Below, piece by piece: positions 9,620-22,282 of a stretch of DNA of 64,000 bases. Below the pieces are notes generated by a model. It was not told where the DNA came from. It searched no databases and saw only the letters and a list, made by a program, of their open reading frames with translations. Every line of letters begins with the position of its first letter. Within the stretch, counting starts at the first letter, position 1. Location of the stretch: the NCBI GenBank assembly GCA_964017045.1, contig OZ024807.1, positions 8,599,481 through 8,663,480 of the forward strand, given 5' to 3'. Both the position numbers and the translations under genes were made by a program. The DNA is from Omphiscola glabra. Its lineage: Eukaryota > Mollusca > Gastropoda > Lymnaeidae.

Positions 9620-11560
9620 ACTATTTTTTTGTCATTTGTATAAAACAATTTTTATTTTTGTTAAAACACTGTGTTGAGTTGAGGAATTTACACTTCACCA
9701 TTTACTGCTGAATGTACTGTAATTTTTGAATTGTGTTACTAATTGTTATATCAGACATTCCAATGGATAATGTTTTATTTTTCACAATCATTTTATTCTA
9801 TAATTTCAGTCAGATAAAAAATATTGATAAAGACCAAATTAAGGTAAAAAAAAATAATTTAAATGATGTGTTTGATGTCTCACCACAATGATGTCTCACT
9901 ACCACAATGATGTGTCAATTGTCTCACTATGAATATTTTCTTCATTATCATTATTTGTTTTTTTTTAAATAAACGATTTGTTTACTTTTTTAATTTGTGT
10001 TTTTGCATTTTTAAGGAAATTCCTTCTTAGCGTGTATCACAATCCTACACTAAAAGGCTTTGGTATTGGAATATTTCAAATAAAAAGATTTTTTTTTTTT
10101 TTTGTATTGTAATTAAAAGTTCAACTTCATAACTTTTTATAATTTGTTGTGTGTGTGAATTGGGGGGGGGGGGATTAAAGGTCTTTTTACATCAGCGTAG
10201 GGGACGTTCAAAAGTTTGAATAGTTTTGTATACGTATTATAGTATTAAGTAATTAATGTTGTTGTTAGTTGTTTTTTTTTTTGCATCAGCCCATTTCAAC
10301 TAAACAACGAATGTGTCGGCAGGAAGCCTTCGTCAGCGAACAAAAGAAAAAAACAATACAATTAAAAATTGCACTTACTCTGAAAGTTTCATAATACATG
10401 TTATAAAAAGCACTGTACTGTTAAAATGAGTCTTCGTTATCTCTCCAGAAGTTTGAAAGCGACGTGACGCAAAACCAAAGTCAACAATCGGTGGCGGAGG
10501 ACGGGTGGTAGGGTGCGGGTTGGCGTTCAGTCGTAGGTTGCATTCTTTATTCTATGTGTGGGGTCGGCATTTTTGGATAATTGCATGTTCTTTTTCTTGA
10601 CCCGCCCCCAGTCGACACTAACCCTAAGTACGCTACTCACTACAACTAATGTAGAAGCGGATTTCTTTGTAAATTATTCAAGTTCTCAAGAATTTAATGA
10701 TATCCTTTTGGTTGTATCCCAAATCTTGTGAAAGTATATATAGTTAAACAGACAAATGTACTAACACTAGACATTAAACTGAGTGAAAACTGCCAGTACA
10801 TAGACAACGAAACACACTTAGAATTATAACTTATTATAATGAAAAGTATCTATAGTAGACGACCAAACACACTAAGACATACAACGTATTTGTAAGTCAC
10901 ATGTCTTAAAATTTTGACTGCGGCATGAACATCAATCTAAACCTGTCGTCTGTTGCTGGGTAAAATTGGCGCAAGTTTTCATTTTTTTTTTATCTACAAG
11001 TACAGTTTAGATCTTTATGAAGCGGCCTCAGTAGCCCGAGGCTCAAATTTTACTTCAAGTCCTTCAGTACAAATACTGCAAATATTCCAGACGGAATAAC
11101 CACAACAAAAATAATAACAATAAAAGAAATCCTTTCGAAAAAGCTTTAATCGTTTGAACCCATGTGAGAGGATTTCAAATTAGTTTAGCATTTCAAAATT
11201 GACAAGAAAATTGTAACTGTGATTTTTCAATTTAAATAAAAAAAAGTGTTTTGTTTATCGTGTGTAATTAAAACAGAACTGTATTTCAATGAAAATGATG
11301 GTGTCTTCAAACTTTCTGTGGGTTGTCTACGGTCACCAAACTATAGGCGTTATTTTTCTAACCTGCAAACAAAATATGATTGGAATGTATGTAAATTTAC
11401 ATTAGTAAAAAAAAAATTTTGTGTTTGTAATCTCATAATATTAATCAAACTTAATTTCGTATGTCATCTATTCTTATTCTATTACATTTCATAGTAATCA
11501 TAGTGACAGATAATTTTTTTTTTTTTTTAAAATTCTCTTCATTGACATAGTGCAAAAAAT
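9620..11560. other. Intergenic AT-rich stretch
   Basis: No gene recognised. Contains homopolymer runs (T at about 10090, G at 10163-10172) and at 10305-10345 a fragment of a dispersed repeat reading GTGTCGGCAGGAAGCCTTCG, seen again inverted at about 16920 and 42830. Confidence 0.6.
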
Positions 11561-11562
11561 AC

Positions 11563-11665
11563 TTACTCAGTTATTGGAATCGCTGGGACCGCAATCTCGG
11601 GGCAGTCTGGGGTGTAGTCACACTTGTTGGTGCGTTCGTGAAAATACAAATCTGCTGGACACGGC
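11563..11665 (-). CDS. Chitin-binding gene 1, exon 3
   Basis: Acceptor CTTTGCCAG; encodes MPCPADLYFHERTNKC and the last two cysteines; ends PITE and TAA. Confidence 0.8.
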
Positions 11666-14098
11666 CTGGCAAAGGGATTAAAACAAATAAAAACATTTTT
11701 TTAATGATTCCAAAGCCCTTTCAAAGTAGCAGCAGTTCAAACCGGGGGGGGGGGGGGGGGGGCGGCCAGTGTGCTTGAGTTTCTGAGTGCTTGACGTGGC
11801 TTCATGAAAAACACATAGTCTCCCCTCATTCCACATAGAGGGGCGTATGCTGTCGCCCTTAGAGAAAAACTCTCTACCGCCAACACTCGTGTGATGGTGG
11901 CTCGGACGAAACGGCTGTCTCGGAGCACTCCTTTTAACGAGGGTAGGAATCATTGATTATTAGGAATGCACCAATCTCTCACATAATAACCCCCCCCCCC
12001 CCCCACCAAAAAAAAAAAATATTCCACGATCAGTACCTCTTAATTAAACATGTATTTAAATTTAAATAATGCATTTTAATGCAAATATTACATTTTTAAA
12101 ATAACTTTCTTTTTTTAAAAAAAATCTATCAGCTCACAGACACGACGCAGCCGGTCTGAACTTTTTCGAACTTTGTCCCCATTGAGACGTAGGTCATGTC
12201 AAGTTTACATAATCAACTGGGAACTATCACATCGTCATTAAATGATGAATATTAGCAGGAGAAAACGTTTTTAATTTTATTTAATTGTTTAAAAAAAACA
12301 ATCTTTGTAAATGCTTGTAGTGCATAGTGTTCGATTATATTATAGTATAGTACATAGTGCCCGATATACAGCACTCTACAAAATAAAGGATAATGGTGAA
12401 ACCTGAAAACGACTTAAAATAAAAATAAGTCGTAAAATGAACACTTACATGACGTAGACGTATCCGTTAGAGCAGCTGATGTAGACGCCCTTCAGGCATT
12501 GCTGTGGATCGCAGTGACGGTAGTTGCCGCTACGCCTGTCGCTGCAGAAGTCCTTGACGCATAAAGGTGGAGAGCCTAACAAAGGTTGTGCTGTAAGGGA
12601 TAAAGAGTAGGCTTTACCGTTTCTGTCGCCATGGTGACAAGTCGGCATCTATTGTCACAACGTCGCCATGGTGACAAGTCGGCATCTATTGTCACAACGT
12701 CGCCATGGTGACATGAACGTACTTTCATTCACAAGGTGTAAATCGGTGTCGAAAATTTTTAAAGGAATGCATCACTTACACTTACACCAGGGGTTCGCAA
12801 ACTTGTTATTGGACACGGGCCGATAAGAAAATTTCATCGGTCTCGGGGGGGGGGGGGGGGTTAGGGGAAGGGGGTGGGCGAATTGTTTGAGATTACGATT
12901 TGAGTATCTGCATATTACTGCTAAATTTTTCTTTTTATAAAAGCGTACATGTAAAACACGTAACACACATTTGTTTCTTGTCTTAAGGAAATATGGATCT
13001 AGAAATTGGCGTTATGATGATATAATCATATTACATTGATGTAACTGAGACTCCGAATACAAAATATAGCACAAGTGCTGATCCCATAAGGCTGCTATGT
13101 CGCTAGACATTTTGTACAAGATAAATAATGGGATGGTTCACTGCTCTGGCATTAAACAGAAACTCGTCCCTCTCCCCCATAGACAGCGACGAGGCCATGA
13201 TAGGCAGTTCCGGCTCATACCAGCGAGAAGCCAGTATAGGAACTGCTAATTCCTGCCAAAGACAATCAGGGACTGGAACAAGCTTCCAAACGGAACAGTT
13301 GAGGCGACAACGCTTGACACATTTGCGTCAATGGCCTCGGGCCTCCCAACCCCCAGTGCGTGATACCCTCACTAAGTAACTCTTGCAACCAGTTAAATAT
13401 CCTCATCAACACCAGGCACAGATGTACCCGGGCGCCAGCTAGTTAGGGGCGCCAAAATATGCTTAGGTATTATTTTATTGATGAAAATAATGGGTTTGAC
13501 AGTTGAAAAAAAAGGAAAAGAGTGCGCTTTAAAATGAACCTTGTCCCCGAGCGCGAATCGTGTCTCCGGGCGCCAAACACTCTAGCTACGCCACTGTTGG
13601 CGTGACTGTGTTTTCATTAGTCACCGTGTCTCCTAGTTACACTATGTGGTAATTAAATAGATTCTCCGGAAAATGCTCTGCTGGCATCAAATACAACTCT
13701 GCTGGACACGGCCACGTTTTACTGGAATGTGGTTTGTTGGTGTGAGTTTGGTGGTTTTTTTTTGGGGGGGGGGGGTGGGGGGGGGGAGTTAGGCGTAGGT
13801 TCTGGTACCAAACCGTGGTATCAATAGCGTATAGGGAATATATTAGCGTTACGTGTTCTAAAGAAATCAATTTCAACTTCCACATTGAACTTATAAAATG
13901 TGTTAAAAATCTGGCCTTGATATGCGAAAGACTTGAGAATGCATTGTAAAAACCGATAACCGGTTTTATAACCGGGTTCCTTAAACCGATGACCTCTCCT
14001 TACAAACAAAACAACAAACCCAAGAAGAAGTTTTTCTTACCCGAGGTCATCAGGACCAGTGTGGCCAGGCATAGGATGTAACATGTGCTGCGAGTCAT
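11563..14098 (-). CDS. Small secreted chitin-binding (type 2) protein
   Basis: Three exons (14041-14098, 12449-12590, 11563-11665) join in phase (1, then 2) to give exactly 100 codons plus TAA. It begins MTRSTCYILCLATLVLMTS, a clear signal peptide. The mature part is one eight-cysteine domain: CVKDFC, a Cys after GNYRH, CLKGVYISC, MPC, then DLYFHERTNKC and DYTPDC. This spacing and the aromatic-x(5-6)-Cys end are typical of chitin-binding type-2 (CBM14/peritrophin) domains, which bind chitin in extracellular matrices. Nothing follows the domain except a short EIAVPAIPITE tail. It shares its cysteine pattern with the 29.9-33.9 kb gene, so the two are probably paralogues. Confidence 0.8.
11743..11762. 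repeat. Poly-G tract
   Basis: Run of about 20 G. Similar G or C runs occur at 11991-12004, 12846-12860, 28400-28427, 34848-34864, 44506-44525, 55869-55892 and 59051-59073. Confidence 0.9.
12449..12590 (-). CDS. Chitin-binding gene 1, exon 2
   Basis: Acceptor CCCTTACAG; encodes AQPLLGSPPLCVKDFCSD... to NGYVYV plus two bases; donor GTCAT|GTAAGT. Carries the first five cysteines. Confidence 0.8.
12625..12712. repeat. 37-bp tandem repeat, about 2.5 copies
   Basis: GTCGCCATGGTGACAAGTCG + GCATCTATTGTCACAAC repeated just upstream of exon 2 of the chitin-binding gene. The unit contains inverted CGCCATGGTG-type dyads. Confidence 0.85.
13098..13363 (+). mobile_element. Second copy of the non-LTR RT remnant
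   Basis: Reads LDILYKINNGMVHCSGIKQK..., HRQRRGHDRQFRLIPARSQY, one in-frame stop, then FLPKTIRDWNKLPNGTVEA to TPSA and a stop. It is the same family as the 514-1040 fragment. Confidence 0.85.
13417..13596. mobile_element. Dispersed repeat with GGGCGCCA ends, copy 1
   Basis: About 180 bp, from CAGATGTACCCGGGCGCCAG to TCTAGCTACGCCACTG, with internal TATTATTTTATTGATGAAAA. A second copy lies at 36741-36902. Probably non-autonomous; no coding capacity. Confidence 0.75.
14041..14098 (-). CDS. Chitin-binding gene 1, exon 1 (signal peptide)
   Basis: ATG at 14098; encodes MTRSTCYILCLATLVLMTS plus one base; donor TCGG|GTAAGA. Confidence 0.8.
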
Positions 14099-14269
14099 TC
14101 CGGCGATTTCTGGTGAATATCGAGATAGGTAAAAAAGTAAGTTCCTCAAGTCATTCAAGGTTACTGTCTAGTTTAAAATACTTCGAGAAAATATTTGGAT
14201 CTCATTTCCCATCTGTCTTAAAACTCATTTGTTAAAATGTTAGATTGCAAATGTTTCTTTTAATACATA

Positions 14270-14483
14270 TTAATATATATATATATTTATATATTTAAAC
14301 AGAACTGTATTCTGCAGAGTTTTAAGAGTTTACTAAGCTGATAGGAGTAGGGGTATAATGAAAGAGAATGTATATATACTTGAAAAGACTGACCAACACA
14401 CTTCCACTTCTCCTCACTTGGGCAACATTGTACCACACCCCAATAAAAAATATATTTTAAAATAATATATATATATATATATG
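14270..14483. repeat. AT microsatellite region upstream of chitin-binding gene 1
   Basis: (TA)n at 14273-14297 and 14466-14481. Promoter of the minus-strand gene should lie here; no TATA box can be singled out among the TA repeats. Confidence 0.6.
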
Positions 14484-14499
14484 CTGGCTTACGTCCGTC

Positions 14500-14873
14500 A
14501 CAGTGTGACCTTGCTGTGGACGAAATCCACAGGGATTGGGATTATTCTTCTAGGATTATAAGCTTCGGTTCCCAACAGTAAATCGCCACTCTCCACGTCG
14601 CTGGATAACCCCAAGGGAACACCATGTGGGTGATACAGCTTTGGCACCAGTGGCGTCGCAGGAGTTGTCGGAATGTTTCATTGTATGTCATTAATCCGCC
14701 TACGGGACTCCATCTCCGGGGTTTGAATTCACAGTTGCCTTCTCTTAGATGAGTTGCCGTCCAAGGTTAGCGAGTCCCATCCGTGTCCCGGGATGTTTTT
14801 GCTTGACTGGGCTGGGGTGTTGATTGAACTCGGAGATTTGCTCAGTTTAGACTACTCGGCCACCCAGCACCCG
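14500..14873 (-). mobile_element. tRNA-derived SINE, copy 1
   Basis: On the minus strand the right end reads GGGTGGCCGAGTAGTCTAAA, a box A like tRNA-Ser/Leu, followed by CCGAGTTCAATC, a box B. The body (CCGCCTACGGGACTCCATCT, TTGGCACCAGTGGCGTCGC) recurs at 23592-23965 and 47593-48480. Confidence 0.75.
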
Positions 14874-15066
14874 TGTATATAAGAGAGTAAAGAGCTACTT
14901 TATTACTTACATGCTGGAAGAATCTTTGAAGAATCCTTGAAGAGTCTTAGAAGAGTCTTAGAAGACTAAAGGGACAGGGAATGAGCCTTGTTAATGTTTC
15001 ACCATGTTTGCCCGTATTTATACTAGAGTTTTTGGGGATCTCCGTCACAGGTGTAAGCTTATAGGT

Positions 15067-15238
15067 CAGTGGTTCTCAACCTTTCTTCAGTCGCGACCTT
15101 TTAATACAGTTCATCGTGTAGTAGCGACCCCCCAACCACAAAATTATTTCCGTTGCTGCTTCATAACTGTAGAGGATGTGTTTTCAGATGGTCTTAGGAA
15201 AGGGTCGTTCGACCCCCAAAGGGGTCGCGACCCACAGG
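15067..15238. mobile_element. SPIN-like hAT MITE, copy 1
   Basis: Starts CAGTGGTTCTCAACCTTTCT and contains CCCCCCAACCACAAAATTAT, CTTCATAACTGTAGAGG, and GTCGCGACCCACAGGT near the right end. The arrangement is that of short internally deleted SPIN elements; the final right terminus (GTTGAGAACC) is missing. Confidence 0.75.
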
Positions 15239-15694
15239 TGATCTCCGTCCCGGGTGTAAGCTTACCCCTGCCCAGCAATGTAATCAGCGGTTCTAACATC
15301 AAGTCATTTATTGGATGGTCCACTTGACGCCCAAATGTTTGGCGCTCCATTGTTACCAAGAGCAAACGATAAACGATCTTGGGGGTGGAAGTCGACATTC
15401 TTTTCCAACGGTTGTATTGAAACTTGATACAATGAAATTCCGAGAAAACTTCCATCGGTGAAGATTTGGAAATCAACAGAACGAGACCCGTTGATAAACC
15501 CAAAGTCCATTCAATTATGTTTGAAACACAATCGCATCCTGGAGGCAGACTGGGAAGAAGAGTTTCAATATCAAGGGGGACATTACTGTAACGATCACGG
15601 TGTGGGTGTGTCGGCGATAACCTGTTTTCAAAACGAATATCGTGATAAACATGATGTCACACCTCTATAGGAAGTGGCGCTCCTCCAAGGGAGT

Positions 15695-16090
15695 AACTTC
15701 GGGCATTAATGGGGGAAGTTACGTCGGGGATTAATGGGGAAGTAACGTCGGGGATTAATGGGGAAGTAACGTCGGGGATTAATGGGGAAGTAACGTCGGG
15801 GATTAATGGGGAAGTAACTTCGGGGATGAATGTGAAGTAACTTCGAGGATTAATGGGGAAGTAACTTCGGGGATTAATGGGGGCAGTAGCGTCGGGGATT
15901 AATGGAGAAGTAACGTCGGGGATTAATGGGGGAAGTAACGTCGGGGATTAATGGGGGAAGTAACGTCGGGGATTAATGGGGAAGTAACTTCGTGAATTAA
16001 TGGGGAAGTAACTTCGGGGATTAATGGGGAAGTAAGTAACGTCGGGGATTAATGGGGGAAGTAATGTAGTGGATTAATGGCGGAGTAACG
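15695..16090. repeat. 24-bp tandem array, about 16 copies
   Basis: Unit GAAGTAACGTCGGGGATTAA + TGGG with ACGTCG/ACTTCG variants. Confidence 0.9.
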
Positions 16091-16159
16091 CCTCTAGAAG
16101 AGCAACGTCGCTAGCGGAGGCCTGCCCTCTGGGTTGACAACTCAGCATTGCGACAGCGT

Positions 16160-16570
16160 TCCGCCCAGAACATATTCTTGAGTGAGGCCGGACTACGGAA
16201 ACAATTCAACTCAGCGACGGGTGGACCTTGTATCAACTTCTGCTGGTGAGTTGCCTCTTGTCGTGTGCTGTTCAAATCTTATGCTGGTGAGTTGCCTCTT
16301 GTCGTGTGCTGTTCAAATCTTATGCTGGTGAGTTGCCTCTTGTCGTGTGCTGTTCAAATCTTCTGCTGGTGAGTTGCCTCCTGTCGTGTGCTGTTCAAAT
16401 CTTCTGCTGGTGAGTTGCCTCCTGTCGTGTGCTGTTCAAATCTTCTGCTGGTGAGTTGCCTCCTGTCGTGTGCTGTTCAAATCTTCTGCTGGTGAGTTGC
16501 CTCCTGTCGTGTGCTGTTGAAATCTTCTGCTGGTGAGTTGCCTCTTGTCGCGTGCTGTTCAAACTTTTTC
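16160..16570 (+). repeat. 41-bp array repeating a splice-donor-like motif, copy 1
   Basis: After a lead of about 80 bp (GAGTGAGGCCGGACTACGGA ... GGACCTTGTATCAACTT) come eight units of CTGCTGGTGAGTTGCCTCTT + GTCGTGTGCTGTTCAAATCTT. Each unit holds CTG|GTGAGTT, a strong 5' splice site. The lead and array are duplicated at 22290-22870. Confidence 0.85.
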
Positions 16571-16599
16571 AGAAGGACCTGGAATGTACCCTACAAACC

Positions 16600-18160
16600 C
16601 TATACTGAAACGGAGACCGTCGTCGTTAATACCAAGCTGACCTGTTTAGTGACCCCTGTCAGAAATTGCTAAGGGGTATCGCTAAATCTTAAGACTGGCA
16701 GCAGCTAAGTCAACGTGACAACATAAAAAGGTGACGTGAGAAGTAAAGCCTGATGGGCAACCAGCGTGCCTCTTTTCTTTCCCTCTTCCCTATTTAACCT
16801 TTCTCCCACTTACTTTCTGTCACAGATCACGTGCTGACCTCATGGACACTACTTCTCAGCTAACTGCTATTTATTTAATTTTAAAAAAAAATTATTCGTT
16901 TTTTTTTCTGTTTGTTCGCTGATGAAGGCTTCCTGCCGACACGTTCCTTTTTTTTTTTTGTTACTTTCCTTTTTTCAGGTTTAACCTTATTTTCTTTTAC
17001 TAATTTCCTATTGCGCTAAACTGATTGCAGTCTCTCCCCTTATTACCCTTAATTGGTAGGGACTTTCCGGTAATATTTTTATATGTCATGTAAAAAAAAA
17101 GAAGTTTTTTTTACATGACCCCACAATATCTACCACATCATTGTTCACCAACCGTATACGCCCATGGGTACCCGGTACATGCAATTAGGATACCTTAGTA
17201 ACCGGAATGGCTAAGACACCTTATTTTAAACACACACACACTTCTCTTAATTTGACCTTAACTCTTGTTATTTCATCAGCTGGATCACATGGGCGCACGG
17301 CACACTCTGTATTAACTCATAGCCTGAGTCACAAGTGGTTTAAACGCATGCGTAAAAATTAATCCGCGTGCTTAATCTCGGGTTGGTGTGAACACGAAAC
17401 TCCACGTGACGTGCAGTTAAGAGAACATCGAAACACAACACCGAGGAAACACCAAAAATAAAACAACGTTTTTAAAAAGTACCTTGCGTCATATGTCTAT
17501 CTGTTCAAATCTTCACAGCAATGGAATTAATTCCAAAATGTGCCTTTATTTTAGCAATGGTGACATCACAGGGGGAAAAAAATGTCATTGACACCCCTAG
17601 GGGATAGCCCAGGGGCATAGGTAGGTAGGGGGTGCAGATGAGGCGTTCCACCCCTGGCGGCACATTTTTCTCTAATATATTATAAAGAGACTGCGTTGAA
17701 ACGTGTGAAGCAAATAAATGCTGTAATAAGCCATGTTTAGACTTGAAAATAAGACACGACAATTAAACGGAAGTTTCGACATAACGCGTGCTTCAGCAGA
17801 CGATGCAATAATAAGCAACAGATAAATTTAAATTTAAAAAAAATATAAAAAAATTGTAAAGATATCAATAAAATTAGTGGATCTAAAACTTGAGAACATG
17901 AAGCCTCCATATTTAAGAGGTCCAAAGCAGTGATGTGGGATAAAATAAAACTTACAACTTTAAATGTAAAAGTGGGGGGGCGGAAAAGGGGAAGGGGGCC
18001 TCTAAAAGTCAAGAACATCCCTGGCAGAAGTCTAGGAACACTTAAAAAGTAAATAGAAACTTTACTGGACCTTTAAACAGTAAACTAATACATAATTTCA
18101 TACATTTTCAGCAACTGATAACATAAAAAGATATTGGAGATAAAAAAAACATACATAAGT
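16600..18160. other. Intergenic, no gene recognised
   Basis: Includes a dispersed-repeat piece at 16905-16990 (GTTCGCTGATGAAGGCTTCC inverted relative to 10305 and 42830) and an inverted CATGTAAAAAAAAGAAGTTTTTTTTACATG hairpin around 17089-17118. Confidence 0.6.
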
Positions 18161-18164
18161 TGAA

Positions 18165-18470
18165 CCTCAGGTAATATACGTATTTTATAGAACAGGGGAT
18201 ATACGTATTTTTATAGAACAGGTAATATACGTATTTTATAGAACAGGTAATATACGCATTTTATAGAACAGGTAATATGCACATCTTACAGAACAGGTAA
18301 TATATGTATTTTATAGAACAGGTAATATACGTATTTTATAGAACAGGTAATATACGTATTTTTATAGAACAGGTAATATACGTGTTTTATAGAACAGGTA
18401 ATATACGTATTTTATAGAACAGGTAATATGCACATCTTACAGAACAGGTAATATACGTATTTTATGTTAA
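18165..18470. repeat. 25-bp tandem array, about 12 copies
   Basis: Unit GAACAGGTAATATACGTATT + TTATA; two copies carry the linked variant TGCACATCTTACA, so a higher-order duplication occurred. Confidence 0.9.
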
Positions 18471-18544
18471 GTTACTAAACGTGGGTGATGCATTCGAGCC
18501 ATACAGCATTAGAGTGGTATAACACGTGAGTGATACAAAATACA

Positions 18545-18645
18545 CGTCGTTCATCTTGTCGATGATACAACATCTGAGCAATACAACATCTGGGCAATAC
18601 AACATCTGAGCAATACAACATCTGGGCAATACAACAAGCCGTGCG
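18545..18645. repeat. 15-bp tandem repeat
   Basis: Unit CAATACAACATCTGAG/CTGGG, about five copies. Confidence 0.8.
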
Positions 18646-18839
18646 GCTGTGTGTCCTCAAATTAAGCAGACAGTTTTACCGTCACATGATACGTCCACCT
18701 GGCTCACAGCCGCGGACCAGGATCGGACAAAAGAGATAGCCAGCCAGTGACAGAGTATGCATGGTGTTTAATTCAGACCTGTCGCTCGTCATTGTGTGCA
18801 CAAAGGGCTCTCCCGGACGAAACAAAACATTTCAAGCAA

Positions 18840-18985
18840 TGAGACGCATGTCGTAAACCAATGTGCAGGATGACGCTGATGTCGTAAACCAACGTGTAGC
18901 ATGACGCTCATGTCGTAAACGAATACAACATGACGCTCATGTCGTAAACGAATACAGCATGACGCTCATGTCGTAAAACAATGTG
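18840..18985. repeat. About 29-bp tandem repeat, 5 copies
   Basis: Unit ATGACGCTCATGTCGTAAAC + GAATACAGC with decay at the left. Confidence 0.85.
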
Positions 18986-18999
18986 AAGTGTGACCTTGG

Positions 19000-20300
19000 G
19001 TGTCGGGTGAAATGAGATATGACCGAAAGCAAAAAAAAGATGTAAAAAAACAAACAAAAAAAACCCACGAAATTCGTACATCTTAAAGTACGCAAACGAG
19101 TTCAAATGTCACGTTCCTTGTTGGTTGGTATGATTTCATTTGTTTTTGAGAGTATCAAGTTAGTAAAAACAGAGAAGGGTGTGGGAGGGTTGGGGGCGAG
19201 GGGGAGATCACTGTTTCTGGATTTTTAAATGTATGAAGTACATTCGTAAAAACAAATAACAATCTCTACACAACTTGAGCAATTCTGCAACGCAATAATA
19301 ATTGAAAAAAAAAACACACAACTTTTCTTGTAACTTTATTGAGTAGCAACCTTGATCCCAGTGAGATATCAACAAGACTTGCACTGAATTTAAGGTAACC
19401 ATTTGTATGATTTTTTAAACCAGTAAAATACTGGTTTTGGAGATTTATCCTGATTAAGTTGTGGATTTTTTATCCAATAGCCTAAAGTTGAAGACTACAA
19501 AATAAAATAAAAGGATTAATTTAATCCACTCCCCCCCCCTCGCAAAAGTTCATCTGATCAAAGGGCGTCTAAATAAAAAGTGGGGATAGCAGCCACTTCC
19601 ACTTTGAATTAGGGGGGGAGGGGAATTACACCCCCCCGCCCCCCCCAAACCAAGTGCCTGAGAATTTCTCCTGGTAAAAAAATTAATATGGGAAAGAAAA
19701 AATGAAATTAAAATAAAAAAGATATTTGTGGATTTTGCTAGCATGATAAATTTGAAGGTGATCGTTTTGATAACACAGCCATACTAAAAGAACTAAAAAA
19801 AAATATCAGTTTTTGAACAATCGGTACATTGATCATTTCTTATGTGTAAACTGTAATATAAATATATATATATACTGATGTTGATACTTAAACTAAATCT
19901 TAATTCACTTTTCAGAACGGCAGAACGGATGTAATGTATACCGGTATGGATAAAACATCCGGGTTGCGTTTATCTGCACCTAAAAATGTCGCGACTTTAA
20001 ACAAGACGTATTTATAAATTTAGATGCTTAGAGCCAAATACCAAACGTATTCACCAGGGACATTTTTTTTTTAAAAAAGGGGGAAAACACTCGGTTTCAA
20101 ACCTGACAGATTTTTAAAAAAATTGATTCCACTGACTCCTTGTCGGCCATCTTGATTGATGAATCCATTGTGGCATCTTCTGTTAGGAAATGGAAAGATT
20201 GTTTTATTTTTTTAAATAGCAACAAGATTGCAGCAATAAAGAAGCAGAGGAACTACTGCTACGATTGTTAGACATGGCTGCCACAGTGTGAAGCAAAACT
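19000..20300. other. Intergenic, no gene recognised
   Basis: AT-rich sequence with several poly-A, poly-C and poly-G runs (for example 19531-19540 and 19630-19648). Open frames here are short and lack splice or family support. Confidence 0.6.
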
Positions 20301-20344
20301 CAACATAATTTTGAAATTACACCAAATTTTTAGCTCTCTAAGGT

Positions 20345-20960
20345 GCAGCTTTAAAGTACCTCGGAGCAATAGTATCGGAACAAGTCTCCAGGCCAGAATT
20401 AATGGCCAGGATTGCACAGACCACGAAAGTACTAAAGAGGCTCAAGAAAATATGGAACGACAAAAATATAGCCCCCAGCACCAAAATCAGGCTGATGCGC
20501 TCATTAATCCTCTCCATTTTCTTATATGCCTGTGAGTCCTGGACATTAACAGCAGAACTTGAAAGGAAAATAAAGGCGATGTAGATGAGATGTTACAGGG
20601 GCATTCTTGGCATCTGCTATAGAGACCACATCACCAATGAGCAAATAAAAGAAGGATTCGTCAGGCAATTGGGTAATACGATGACCTCCTGACGTCTGTT
20701 AAAAAGCGCAAACTTGAGTGGTATGGACACGTGACCAGAAAACAAGGGCTCGCCAAAGAGATCTTGCAGGGCACTACTAGAGGAGAGAGAAGAAGGGGAA
20801 GACAAAGAAAAGATGGGAAGATAATATCAAAGAATGGACGGGATTACAACTAGGCGATGCTATGCGTAGGGCAGAAGACCGAGAGGAATGGAGAAGAATA
20901 GTGTACATGTCATCTGTGGCGCCCCAACGGTCGAAGGACTACGGGACCTGATGATGATGA
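20345..20960 (+). mobile_element. Degenerate non-LTR reverse transcriptase 3' end
   Basis: Reads KYLGAIVSEQVSRPELMARI, TTKVLKRLKKIWNDKNIA, SLILSIFLYACESWTLTAE and, after a stop, MRCYRGILGICYRDHITNE, then KWYGHVTRKQGLAKEIL. These are the standard C-terminal motifs of the endonuclease-RT elements annotated as craniofacial-development-protein-2-like. Several stops and frameshifts. Ends in a (GAT)n tail at 20952-20974. Confidence 0.9.
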
Positions 20961-20979
20961 TGATGATGATGATGAAGGT

Positions 20980-22270
20980 GCTGGGAACATATTAGAATGA
21001 TCTTGAAAAGTAGAGGCAAACCTAGAATATCGCACTCTCTTGAAAAGTTGCGATTTGCGAGTGTAACATTATTGCTTTTTTAGCTCATAAAATAAATAAA
21101 TTGTTTCACTGCGATATTAACCTAGTGCAAGTTTTGCTTTCACAAATTTTATTTCCTTCTTTTCACGTGAGCTGAAGAAAGCCGATCAATGCTTGTTACA
21201 CGATGGTATCTGTTGTTGAAGACAATCCACAGTTCTCCCATAAAACATCGTGTTCATTGTATCAATGTGATCCGTTCTCTGTGTTAGGATTGGGGGGGGG
21301 GGGGGTGAGGGTAGGGGGGAGGCGGGTGTTGATCCGCGGGCGCAAAATTATTAACCGGTTGTTAGTTCGGGGGTGAGGCATGGGGACAGGACGGGAGAAA
21401 AGTCATTACCCTTACCATACCTTCGATCAACGATCTACTTCAAAATGAAACGAAAAAGTGGACTCAAATGTAGTAGATGTTGAAACAGACCTATTTAAAA
21501 TAATAGTGATCTACCCTTCCCCCCTCATCCCGACCCACTACCCCAACCCCCCACCCCCAACCAAACCACCCTGACGTCCATCCTCATTAATTGCAACGGT
21601 AAGGTTTAATACAAGTAATAATCACCAAAGGTAAGAAAAGAGAAGAGGACGTCCACGTTCCTCGTCCGTTCCAAACTGACGTAACTTTAAAAAAATTGTT
21701 ACGCCCTTTTGGCGCAGTACAAACAATTTCCAACCCCAAACCAAGCTAATAAATTACCCCCAGGGCGTTAGTGTGCCATTAATTCTAATAATTTCATAAT
21801 GTTTAGGTGAATGTGAATAATGAATTTTTTTTAAAAAAGAAGACTTTCCAGACTGTAATCCATAAGTGCAATGTATAGGCTAAACAAATTTTCATTTACT
21901 GGAATAGATGACATCATCTTCTCTTATCTTTTCTAATCTGATCTTAAGAAATTTTTAGATTATGAACCAGGAGCCGTTTGTCTTGTCTGTGTAGGGATTA
22001 TGTGTGCAACACTTTAATGTTTCTTGAACAGAAATTTCATAACATTGCTTGGACAGACATTTCATCATATTTCTTGGACATACATTTCATCCCATTTGTT
22101 TGAATAGTATTGTTCGGTCACAACGAATTATCGAACTTTGCACGTGCGCGGAACGTTAGACAACAGATCTTTAGAAATTTAGATTTGATGTTTGGCCACC
22201 AGGGCCGAACTAAGTCTTTTACGATCGAGCCCAGGACACGTCATTGTAAAGCGCACCTGCTTTATGTCAT
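20980..22270. other. Intergenic, no gene recognised
   Basis: Contains G runs (21292-21306), a C-rich block (21510-21570) and a short TTTCTTGGACA-type repeat at 22020-22095; no gene seen. Confidence 0.6.
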
Positions 22271-22282
22271 TTACAAAACTGT

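Noticed and set aside
11246..11494. CUB-like motif (GCLRSPNYRRYFSN) in an 82-codon frame
   Set aside because: Only a few residues fit, no cysteine framework or exon borders; probably chance.
14800..14873. A functional tRNA gene on the minus strand
   Set aside because: Box A and box B are present but no cloverleaf can be closed; it is the head of a SINE also found elsewhere in the window.
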